From positions 248,001-312,000 of the forward strand of contig FWCC01000082.1 in the NCBI GenBank assembly GCA_900169235.1: DNA of 64,000 nucleotides. The letters are read 5' to 3'. The position numbers and the translations under genes are program-made. The notes beneath the pieces were generated by a model. That model was not told the DNA's origin, did not search any database, and worked only from the letters and a program-made list of their open reading frames with translations. Position 1 is the first letter of the stretch. Each line of letters starts with the position of its first letter. The DNA comes from Zarea fungicola (lineage: Eukaryota > Ascomycota > Sordariomycetes > Hypocreales > Cordycipitaceae). Positions 34,963 to 44,470 of the stretch are shown here, piece by piece.

Positions 34963-36565
34963 CTAATTCCGGGATGCATTGGTTCCGGAGGATGAATGGC
35001 TACGAGAGGATGAACGGCTGCTATGAGACTCATCTGTTGAGCCACCACCGTCTGACGTCTGTGTCGCTTCCTCTAGATCCTCAACTAGTGTTCCTAGGCG
35101 CCATGATATAAAATAGATGACGTCACTAGGCATTGCCGCCTCTTTACCTCCCTTCGCCAAACTTGAAAGATTTCTAGCGTGGGTAGCCTCATGGCCATGA
35201 TCTTGAATAAAGTCAGTCCAGCGCTGGGCAATTTCTTGATCAAATCTTCTCAGACTCGGTATCGACAGGGAACGCCGGCCCTGCTCCATCCAGCGGCGAA
35301 GTAGAGAAATCTCTCGGAACGTCTTTCGAACGACCTTGAAAAATCCGGCTTCTGGTAGAACGAGATTAGCGCGCTGAATAGGAGAATTATGCTGCACTGC
35401 CTTACGCACTTCGGTGAAGATCTTCTGCGCTGTCCTCCCACGTATCGCGTTCCCAGAACCACCGGTCATCTCTTTTTAGCGGGCGGCCTGGCTTGCAGCA
35501 TTTCTTTGTAAAGTACCTCAGTACTTCTTTATTTGTCCAGGCAGTTGTGAGAAGTCCCTCAATAGCCAAGATTGTAGCACATTGTGTCTGCCTCAGCCAT
35601 TTGTCCACATGCGACGCAGTAAGGTTGAGTTCTAGCTCTGAATGTTTTTGAGCCTTTTCTCTTCATAGAATATAAATAGTTAATGGTATGTCTGCGAAAG
35701 ATATGGCTTACCTTTAAGATACCGCGTCTCATGTTTAATTCTGGCGATTGCATCTTCTAGCTGCAACTTGGCCGCTGAATCAGTCAGCTTTGATATGGCG
35801 GCTTCCTGCTCTCACTTAGCATCATATTTGTCATACCAGATATTTGTTCATGCATCGTACCGGACGTTTTCTCTTCAACTTTCGTAGAAACTCGGCTGCA
35901 GCATCACAGTGTTGATTGGGAGGGCTGCTGAAAAGTTCACGGAGTTTTTCGAACGCGCAAACTTGAATACCCGTTAGTAGACTAAAGATGAGCAAACTAA
36001 ACCTTATCGACTAGTTAGACGACTGCTAAAAGAGAGACTGGAAATTTTAGTATTTACCACGGTGGCATTTCGCACGGAGCCTTCAAATTGAACTCGAAAT
36101 CCAGAAGAAAACTCAAAACCCCTTCTGTATCACGATATATCGCTGTCGCAATCGATGCCTGGAAAATTTGATCTATTTTCTTGCCTAGCGGCCAAATACC
36201 AAGAAGTGACAAGTCTGTGACCAGACTTGAGTGGTCAATATTTGCAGGGTCCCAGATGGCGGCGCATAGTTCCTCGATTGCCGTTGCCAGATCAGCAGAC
36301 CGATCAGAACAGCGGAGCTCAACTAGATACTATGTAAATAGTAAGCATACCTATATCAAACACTGGTGTTGATTTGTGTGGGTAGGACCTTCTGTTCATA
36401 TATTCGCAAATCTTTGACCGCAAGTTTCGAACCGTTCCTATTGGGTACCATTTGTCTTAGCCAGTCACTCAGGTCACCCTCGGGGCCGCCTCGACTAGGA
36501 GGGTCGAAAAGTGGGATAGCGCGAAATTCGAAATGATAATCTCCATCCATGGCGGTAAAATGCAT
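34963..36565 (-). CDS. Unrecognised six-exon gene, 408 residues
   Basis: A hand-built model: exons 36565-36389, 36329-36058, 35927-35861, 35805-35712, 35637-35410 and 35351-34963. All phases agree and the total is a multiple of three. Introns are 54-130 nt; donors GTAAAT, GTACGA, GTAAGC and GTGCGT are normal, but the first donor (GTCCTA) is weak, so exon 1 is less certain. Met at 36550 is an alternative start. Exon 2 encodes LVELRCSDRSADLATAIEEL, exon 4 a coiled-coil-like stretch (LTDSAAKLQLEDAIARIKHE), and the end is a Ser-rich tail (SSRSSSRSHSSS). I do not recognise a family. The intron density differs from its single-exon neighbours. Confidence 0.55.
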
Positions 36566-37279
36566 GTCTTTGTAGACTACGATTGCTACAAGTGTTGTTT
36601 CGCGGTATATGAACGGCAGGTTAGGCGCGCATTACCCCGCATATAAGGCACCAAAAGCCAGATTTGACGACTGGAATCAACCAGCATCGCACGTATTACG
36701 TCAGTAATAAGGCGTATGCAATGCTTGGAATAAGTCTAGGGACGCGGAGGGCCTTTTTGCCCATGACTGTAACGCTTCATCACTTTGCCATCGTTCCAAG
36801 GTTCGAAATACCTAAAAGGACATTCAAGATGACGAATTCCATCCCTACTAACTCCAAATTCAATGCCAGTGAGCAAACAAGCCCAATAATAGAATCATTG
36901 CTTTGATTAATTAACTGTGCCCGGGCCATCCTGCGACAATGCTGTTGTCCTACACGGTAAAGGCCATTGCTCATCTTAGTGTATTTTACTACGCGCTCTA
37001 CCCAACCATAGTCCTACAATGACAAACGCATTAACAAAGCATCGTGAAAGTATGAGTCTTTGTTATAAGTTACACATAAAATCTGTTCTGTGCAGGCGCC
37101 GAGTGCCTGTGTCCAACTTCAATAGATAAATGGCTGCCCTGCCCGTCGTTTTTCACCTGGCAAACGCAGTCTTCAAGCCATTCAGATTTTCTAATCTCGC
37201 TTTCAACTAGCTGTAGCTTGCAAAAGTTCTCACTAGCATCTCTATATACAAATTTCAACTACCAAGGAAATAATAAACA
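36566..37279. promoter_or_regulatory. Divergent intergenic region
   Basis: Some 0.7 kb between two genes pointing apart. It should contain both promoters. No gene or repeat is seen. Confidence 0.4.
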
Positions 37280-38569
37280 ATGCCGTCTCCTATGCTGGTC
37301 AAGCTGCGCGGCGTGGGCACGGCCGAGCGCAAGGCCGACCGCGCCGTTGTGGCCATCACCGTCACCACAACGGACAGGAACAAGAGTGACGCCGCCGTAG
37401 CCGTCTTTCAAGCTATCAGGGCACTCCATAACGAAATTCGAACGTACGCCAAACCTGAAGCCGCCAAGGCCTTGGACGCGGAAGGCGCCGCACCGCTTGC
37501 ACCAGCAGGCGTCAATGCAGAAAGATTGAAAGCCTATGAAGCAGAGATGAAGGCCAACCAAACAGACCCATATAAGACAGCCGAGGTCTACTCCCGCTTC
37601 ATGAAGGCAGGCGAGAACGAAAAGGCAGAAGACGCAGCCGACCGAGCAGCAGACGCCGCGGCAGAGAGGGAAGCAGAAGCCCTAGAGCAGGCACGGACAA
37701 CAGCAGAGGCCGCCAAGGAAGCAAAGGTACAAGTAAGACTTGCATCCTTTGGACAGAGGTTCCACACGGATGAGAAGGAAAAGGAATATTACGACAATTG
37801 GTGTCAATCAGCGCGCGCAGCAGAAGCTTCGACCACACACAAGGCCGAAAAGGCAGCCGCCGAGGCACAGGCAGCCACAAAAGCCGTGGATGCAATGTAC
37901 TGCTACCCCTCGGCGCCCGTCGTCACCGAGTGGCACGAGTCTCCGGTGTCGACGTCGACCATTACCGTCTCCCGCGCCCGTGTCCGCACCGACGACGAAA
38001 AGGTACCGGTGACCACCGCCACCTACAAGTCCAGCCGGCCACAGCAGCATCCGCAGCAGCAGGCGCCCGAGGAAAAGAAAGCCCGAGCCCCATTGGAGCG
38101 CAGGTACAGGGCCATTGCCTACGTGACGGTCACCTTTCGGGACTTGGACCGCATGGGCGAGTTTCTCAATGCCGTGGCCACCGGCCGCCGCCACTGCCAC
38201 AGCCAGCCGCACGCCATCAAGTACTTGCTATCGGATTGGCCGGCGGATAGCACGGGGAAAGCTCCCGAAAAAACCTCCTCCAAAGATGCTGCCTATTGCC
38301 AGACGGACGGGGTCAAGCGCGTCGTTTCAAGCGAGGCGGAGCAGGCGATGCGTGCCGAGGCTGTGGGGATGGCCTTTGAGGATGCGCGCAGGCAGGCTGA
38401 GGCGATTGCCCAGGCCATGGGGAAGAAAAGTGTCGTGCCTGTGATGCTGCAGAATGAGGGCGACCCTAAGTGGACGGTGAAGGAGGCTGGCAAGGGAGAC
38501 AAGGCGGCTGGTGAGCCATTGAGCCGAACTGTCTCGGTGGCATGCGAGGTTCAATTTCACATTGAGTGA
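37280..38569 (+). CDS. SIMPL (DUF541) domain protein with a long coiled insert
   Basis: A single-exon gene of 429 residues, ATG at 37280. The N-terminus (VKLRGVGTAERKADRAVVAI, then DAAVAVFQAIRALHNEI) matches the first strand and helix of a SIMPL domain. The domain resumes at about residue 217 with EWHESPVSTSTITV, then YRAIAYVTVTFRDLDRMGEF, and a C-terminal helix and strand (AMRAEAVGMAFEDARRQAEA, VSVACEVQFHIE). Between them lies about 140 residues of Ala/Glu/Lys-rich sequence likely to form a helix or coiled coil, plus a short Q/P-rich linker near 253-275. SIMPL proteins are best known from bacteria as periplasmic or stress-related proteins; in fungi the role is unclear. No signal peptide is seen. 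Confidence 0.8.
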   Translation: MPSPMLVKLRGVGTAERKADRAVVAITVTTTDRNKSDAAVAVFQAIRALHNEIRTYAKPEAAKALDAEGAAPLAPAGVNAERLKAYEAEMKANQTDPYKTAEVYSRFMKAGENEKAEDAADRAADAAAEREAEALEQARTTAEAAKEAKVQVRLASFGQRFHTDEKEKEYYDNWCQSARAAEASTTHKAEKAAAEAQAATKAVDAMYCYPSAPVVTEWHESPVSTSTITVSRARVRTDDEKVPVTTATYKSSRPQQHPQQQAPEEKKARAPLERRYRAIAYVTVTFRDLDRMGEFLNAVATGRRHCHSQPHAIKYLLSDWPADSTGKAPEKTSSKDAAYCQTDGVKRVVSSEAEQAMRAEAVGMAFEDARRQAEAIAQAMGKKSVVPVMLQNEGDPKWTVKEAGKGDKAAGEPLSRTVSVACEVQFHIE

Positions 38570-39256
38570 GGATTCTAGTTACAAAACTTGCGATTCAAAC
38601 TCTTGTGGACACGCAATGATCTCCTATTCATACTGTGCCAATTCTGATTGACTCACAAGTCCAATTTGTACAATTTCTGCTGCCTTTCCCGGCTCCTCCT
38701 ATGAGGGATGTCAAGGTCTTGGTGTGCAACACTTGAATCTACGTGTATGTCTGCTATGGGAGTACAAGTAACATACAAAGACTCAATTTGACACAAAAAG
38801 CATGAAATATAGCCAAAAATAAAAGATTGCCAATTTAATGTACTTTAATGGTGTCTCGTCAATATGTATCTTTGTTCCAGACAATGTTCACATTATAAGA
38901 TGTTGACCTTTTACACCGAGTTACTTTCCAAGCTCATTCAAGAGTGATTCCTACAATGATGAGATTAAACAAATTAATAAATTAATAAACGAAAAGAAAT
39001 ATATAAACATTGTAAGCAAGTCAACATGGCCAACCATATCCATTAGCTGGGCTGTGCTTGTCCGGACAAAGATGGCCAATCAGATGGCACTTGACAACCC
39101 CGCGCCTGATAGTCAACCACCTTCTCGATGCTGCAGATATATACCGATGCCGACCAGCATTCCCACATGATTTTTATTCGCAAAGCTTGACAGGAGCAAA
39201 CTCATTACAGTCCGGCACTAGCCAATGCTCTGCATCAGCCCAGTACGGAAATTGTG
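38570..39256. other. Intergenic, no gene seen
   Basis: Between the SIMPL gene and the nucleotidyltransferase-fold gene; AT-rich around 38930-39010. It contains the terminator of the first and the promoter of the second. Confidence 0.4.
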
Positions 39257-40023
39257 ATGGAACAGCTTCATGGAGCCACCCGACTCCTCACAAGCGAGGG
39301 AATGAGAAGAGGTACAAAAACCCGCAATTTTATTTCTTCTCCAAAAAGAATGCAGTTCATTGACTTGTATAACCAAATACAGGCCTTGATGCGCTCAGCC
39401 AACAAATCGGCAAGAGCGAGCTGCTCATGAGCGTAGCGCCGATCCGGCTCATCTCGGTCGGCGGGTCCCTGGCCGTGCTCCTGTGCGGGAACCGCAACTC
39501 GTCGTCGGACATTGACTGCATCCTCGATCCGCAGGTGGCCGAGGACGCCGAGTACGCGGCGGAATGGAGCCGGGCCGTCACCGACGCCGCGCAGTGCGTC
39601 CAGCTCGCCGACGGGTGGCTCAACCAGCAGCTCGCCGTCTTTGTGCGGCGGGACCGGCGCCGCGCGCTCTTCCTCGAGTCCATCCAGCAGGACATTGTGC
39701 TGTTTGCGGGGGAGAACCTGGTCGTGTTCGCGGGCCGGCTGGACTGGGCGCTGGAGCGCAAGATTCGGCGGGTGGCGCACGCGACGGACCGGAGGCGGGA
39801 CAAGAACGTGGACGCGCCGGACGCGGCGGCCATTATCAAGCTCATGACGAGCCGCGACGACTACGAGACGCCGCTGAGCTTGGAGTTTCTGCGCGGGCTG
39901 AATTACAACGGGTTCGACGTGGCGCCGACGGAGGATGCCATTATGGAGATTGCAGAGTATTACAAGGAAAAGTATGGCGATGATGGTATCGACACGGGAG
40001 CCAAGATTGAGATCAAGAGATGA
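39257..40023 (+). CDS. Nucleotidyltransferase-fold protein
   Basis: Two exons, 39257-39311 and 39383-40023, give 231 residues. The 71-nt intron has a GTACAA donor and a TACAG acceptor and joins ...GMRRG to LDALSQQIGK in frame. In exon 2 the motif GGSLAVLLCGNRNSSSDID has the GG/S...DxD pattern of the nucleotidyltransferase superfamily, with the two Asp as likely metal ligands. Such fungal proteins resemble the nucleotidyltransferase-like antitoxins and DUF6036 group of bacteria; whether this one is active is unknown. The C-terminal half is helical (EDAIMEIAEYYKEKYG). A shorter product from ATG 39427 (198 residues) would begin only 11 residues before the GGS motif. Confidence 0.7.
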
Positions 40024-40204
40024 AGAAAAGGGCATGAAGGAAAAGGGGGAATTATGATTCTATATGCATTTTTGCTCTATGGGTATCTCATCAAACCATG
40101 CAGCAGACCATCTAACAATACAGTAATAACCTTGCCAGGTAGCAAGAAGAACAAATATTAAGAGAAGGAAATAAAAATGAAAGAAGGAAAAAGACGAAAC
40201 ATGC

Positions 40205-40984
40205 TCAAACAGAGTAAAAATCACCAGTCGGTACAAAAACGTTGCGCCTGTGGAATGGACTTTCAACGTACGTAGTATCCGGTGCAAGAAAGAGTCTCTC
40301 AGTCAGCGCCGGCACGGTCGCCGTCCACGCAGGACAAACCTCTCGGGCCGCCGGCGGGGGATCCTCGTAGACGTTGGTGTCCCCCGAATCCGTCCGTCGC
40401 AGGCCCATTTCCAGCCTCCAGTTGAAGCTCTCCACGAGCGTCTCCGTCGTCGCCGCCATGACGGCATACTGCTCCGCGTCGTCGTCGTCGCCGTCGCCGC
40501 CGCCGCCACACCCCGGATCGGATATGTTGACCGTGGCCCAGGCCGGCGACGACTGGCCCCAAAAGTACTGCAGCTCCGTGGCGATGAGGTTCCCGTCCCC
40601 GGCGCAGACGGCCTCGTAGATGCGGTACAGGGCGCGCTGGGGCGTGTCGCGGCTGCGCCAGAGGGGCATGATGCGGAGGAACTCGAGGTCGTGGGCGCCG
40701 AGACGCACGGGCTTGGGGTCCGCGGCGATGCACCGCGGCGGCAGCGGGAGAGTGGCCGGGAACCTCCACGCGGGAAAGGGCCAGAGAAGGCCCAGGACAA
40801 AGAGCGAGGGGCTCTGCAGAGGAGGGTTGGTGAGAGAGCCCGCGTAGCGTATGGAGCGGCGCAGGCCAAGCGGCGACTGCGATGGGAAGAGGCGGCGGCG
40901 GAGCTTGATCAGTGGCCAGCGGTACTTCATAGGGAGGTAGCGAAAATTCCATAAATAAGTGGCCACCTCCCTAAGCCACTCCAT
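40205..40984 (-). CDS. Uncharacterised protein, 259 residues
   Basis: A single exon from ATG 40984. The sequence has no domain I recognise. It begins MEWLREVATYLWNFRYLPMK, has a Pro-rich middle, a conserved-looking stretch ALYRIYEAVCAGDGNLIATE, an Asp/Gly-rich loop (GGGGDGDDDD) and a C-terminal part with LVESFNWRLEMGLRR. High third-position GC and length support a real gene. No signal peptide or clear transmembrane segment. The start helix could associate with membrane. The four ORF shadows over it are due to GC-rich codons. Confidence 0.65.
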   Translation of the reverse strand: MEWLREVATYLWNFRYLPMKYRWPLIKLRRRLFPSQSPLGLRRSIRYAGSLTNPPLQSPSLFVLGLLWPFPAWRFPATLPLPPRCIAADPKPVRLGAHDLEFLRIMPLWRSRDTPQRALYRIYEAVCAGDGNLIATELQYFWGQSSPAWATVNISDPGCGGGGDGDDDDAEQYAVMAATTETLVESFNWRLEMGLRRTDSGDTNVYEDPPPAAREVCPAWTATVPALTERLFLAPDTTYVESPFHRRNVFVPTGDFYSV

Positions 40985-42476
40985 GGTAGTTTTTTTTGCA
41001 ATAAAAAATTATTGTATTTGGGATACTAAGACGAATATAAAGCTCTGGGCTGCATCAAAAACCGGTGTGGCCCAAGATTCAGGCGGTGACGTCGTTCAAA
41101 TTAACAAGCCAAAGCCCACGTGATTGAACCGCGAGGTTGCGGCAGGCGTGATACTGTCTGGCATTTTCTCAGCATCAAACGGCTACATTTGATGAATGTA
41201 ATGTTCGCTATTGAATCCGTATATTTTCACAGAATTTAAACTCGACCATGTGTTTGCGGTAACTTATAGTGCTATTGTGATGGCAGCGGTTTACTACGAC
41301 GATGGCTTCATCACCCAACGGTCGTGCAAACGCCACCTTTGCACTCATCGTGCTCTATGGGGTTCCCATCTGAAACACCTCTATTTGATGATTCATCTCA
41401 ACACATGCAAGGAGCTCGAAAAAGAATATTCCACGCCTTCCCTCCACGTCTCCCCAGCTTCCCCGGTCGTTGGCTTTTACCCCGATGGTTGCCTGCATGT
41501 CGGCACTTGCAAGCTGCGTCACTAGCGCTCCAACATCCTGGCGCAGATTCGGGCCAGTGTGGTGCGAAGGCTGCGAATTCCTGGCTCTGCAGGCGCCACA
41601 AAATGTCTTGGTCGTTGAGCGTCCCCCACACTCCGCGTTGCTTTTGGCAGATCATCGATGCGATGGGACGATGTACATCACTCGGGAGCCAATGCATCCC
41701 GCAAAGCAAAACGACATTCGTCGGTTATCGATATACCGACAGGGTAGTGTCAAGCGTGAATCAAGCGTGTGATATTGTTTGATTGACTGCCCCAGTCAGC
41801 AAGGACCGGACTCCCAGTTGGGAAACGAGGCAACCAGCTAATACGATACCTGACTAGCGCTATAGCGCATGGCTCAGACCGCAACGGAGAACGTCCGGGA
41901 GCTTATACTTTATTCTCATAAAGGACTGGCACAGCGGGGGTTCAATTGCCTTTCTACCAGTGAAGCAAAACCGAGCCTTGAATGGGTAATTATGAAGCCC
42001 GGCTACCAGGAGACGAATCCATGACCTTCATCTCATACTGGAAGTTGGCCTGTACACTTCATTTGGCACTGAGACACCAATCTGCCGTCGGAACATCGAT
42101 TAAACGCCTCAGGCTTGCGGCGGGGCCGAAACTTGCGCTCCGATGATCAACATGGCGGTTCTACCTTTTCGGGCGAATTGGGGAGCATGGCTTGAATTCT
42201 CGGCCGCCAAACCTAGTTTCCCAAACTGTGGCTGCACTGGCACCAAATCAACGTTGAGCCAGGACCCAGCTGTCAGACTGGGTGCCATTGAAATGCGCAG
42301 TCTAGCCCAGAGGTTGCATACCAGAGTTCGCAGCCGACCATCGTTATTCATTCCCCACACACGAAGCTTTCCATTATAAACTCTCGACATCCACCCCCAA
42401 GTGCTTGGCAAATTCGACTTGGCTACAGACAAAATCGTGCCTTGATTGCACTGTTGCCAGTTAGATACACGACATT
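40985..42476. other. Intergenic, no supported gene
   Basis: About 1.5 kb with short open frames only. A stretch at 41865-41965 has weak tRNA-like boxes but does not fold as a tRNA. The region upstream of 42477 should contain the permease promoter. Confidence 0.4.
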
Positions 42477-44075
42477 ATGGGTGTCGCAGGCTTCCTTCGC
42501 AACCGGTCAATAAAGGCGGACGTGTCTACGCGCACAAAGGCGTCCGAGCTATCATTACGCCAGTCGCTCTTCCCACTCGCTCTTGTCACGGCACTCTTCT
42601 TCCTCTGGGGGTTCAGTTACGGTCTCCTCGATACCCTCAACCTTCATTTCCAGCGTGTGTTGAATTTCACACCTTCCCGGTCATCCGGACTGCAAGCAGC
42701 TTACTTTGGGTATGTTTTTATTTAAACCCTGATCTTAATCGCCATCCATGTCCATCCACCAAGGCATGACGACATCATTGGCGCGTTTCTAACGTGTTGG
42801 TCTCTACTCACAGAGCATATCCGATTGCCTCCATTGGCCACGCCGCATGGATTCTACGCCACTATGGATATCGGGCCGTCTTCATTTGGGGACTGTTTCT
42901 GTACGGCGCAGGCGCTCTACTTACGATTGCCGCACTCAAGGCCAAGTCCTTTGGTGGCTTCTGCGCTTGCATCTTCATCATTGGTAACGGACTTGGGTCG
43001 CTGGAAACTGCAGCCAACCCCTACATCACTGGTCCGTAAACCTGCACCAAGACTTGTAGCCGCACTGTAGCTAACAAACCCTCAATATAGTCTGTGGCCC
43101 CCCGCGATACTCGGAGCTTCGAATCAATCTTTCCCAGGCTTTTAACGGAATTGGCACCGTCGTCGCTCCTGTGTTGGCATCCAAAGTATTTTTTGCTTTT
43201 AGCGACGCCAGGGCCGAGGCCAATGTCCAATGGGTTTACCTGGCTATTGCCATCTTTGTATTCATTCTAGCCATCGTCTTCTTCATTGCAGATATTCCCG
43301 AAGTCACCGATGCTGGTATGTACTCCCACCCTACTGCATTGCTAGCGCGTAATTGACCAACAACCGGACAGACATGCAATTCCAAGCCGAAGAAACAGCT
43401 TCCGAAGCAGACGCGAAACCATTTTACAAGCAATACAAGCTGTTCCACGCCGCATTTGCCCAGTTCTGCTATACCGGTGCCCAAGTCGCCATTGCCAGCT
43501 ATTTCATCAACTACACCCTGTACACGCGACCCGGCACATCGGCCAGTCTCGCATCCAACCTGCTCGCGGGCGCGCAGGCGTCCTTTGCCCTCGGCCGATT
43601 CGTCGGCTCCTTTGTGATGAACTACATTCGGCCGCGATACGTGTTTGGCGTCTTTCTGACCATGTGCATCATCTTCATCATACCGGCCATTACGGGCCGC
43701 GGCAACGTGGGCATCGCCATGCTCTACGTCGTCCTCTTCTTCGAGTCGGTCTGCTTCCCGACCATTGTCGCGCTGGGCATGCGCGGGCTCGGCCGCCACA
43801 CCAAGCGCGGGAGCGGGTACATTGTCGCCGGCGTCGTGGGCGGTGCCTGCGTGCCGCCGCTGACGGGCAAGGTCATGGACTTGCACCACAACGGCCTCGC
43901 CATGGTCGTGCCCATGGTGTTTTTTGTCCTGGCGTGGACGTATGCGCTGTGTGTCAACTTTGCGCCCTCGTACAAGCGTGTCATTGACTCGTTTCACGAG
44001 ACCGAGGTTGGTATCGTGGACGTTGCTGATCCGAAGCACGAGGCACGTGTAGAGACCAAAAGTGACTCTGCTTAG
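42477..44075 (+). CDS. Sugar permease, FucP/glucose-galactose type (MFS)
   Basis: Four exons, 42477-42709, 42814-43031, 43091-43315 and 43372-44075, encode 459 residues. Joins restore AYFGAYPIAS, NPYITVCGPPRYSE and PEVTDADMQF. Intron 2 uses a weak donor (GTCCGT), but only that join gives the family motif. The protein has about 12 hydrophobic segments. FucP-branch signatures are LFFLWGFSYGLLDTLN in helix 1 and GLGSLETAANPYIT in helix 4. These transporters import L-fucose or other hexoses with protons at the plasma membrane. The substrate cannot be read from sequence. No catabolic enzyme flanks it. Confidence 0.9.
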
Positions 44076-44470
44076 AAGTAAAATTTACGTAGTTTTTGAG
44101 TTAACAGATACCAGCTGTTTCTAATATAGCAAGGCCATTTTATTTTGTGACAAGATTGCCATTTCATAATGCATCAAGTTCCTAATGTGGAAGCTCATAT
44201 AAATACATCAGCATGATGGTGTTTGTAGTACAGCACATACGCGTGTATTGAAGTTCATTGCTTTTATTAATAGCCCCAGTTGAAATTGATGACTCCTAAA
44301 AACGCCATGATGCAAAGTAAACTAGAAACAAATGAAAAAAACATCCCATGCCCTCCATCATGAACATGAATACATTGTCCAGCGTAAAGAAAAGGATGCC
44401 ATGAGATTCTTGTCGCCAAACACCATTTTTTCTTCTCACCCCTTGCACGCCCTCCACGCCCTCCACTTCC
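44076..44470. terminator. Shared 3' flank of convergent genes
   Basis: About 395 bp between the stops of the permease and sda1. AT-rich with possible poly(A) elements; no gene seen. Confidence 0.35.

Noticed and set aside
35402..35608. Apparent frameshift near 35470 in the six-exon gene
   Set aside because: A 58-nt intron (35352-35409, donor GTGCGT, branch-like GCTAAT, acceptor CCAG) restores the frame exactly, so no mutation is needed.
39350..39426. Apparent one-base frameshift between a frame starting at 39350 and the nucleotidyltransferase gene
   Set aside because: An exon at 39257-39311 joins through a normal intron to 39383 in the right phase, which explains the N-terminus better.
41865..41965. 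TGGCTCAG and GGTTCAAT boxes suggesting a tRNA
   Set aside because: An extra base breaks the T loop and the stems do not pair; at best a degenerate remnant.
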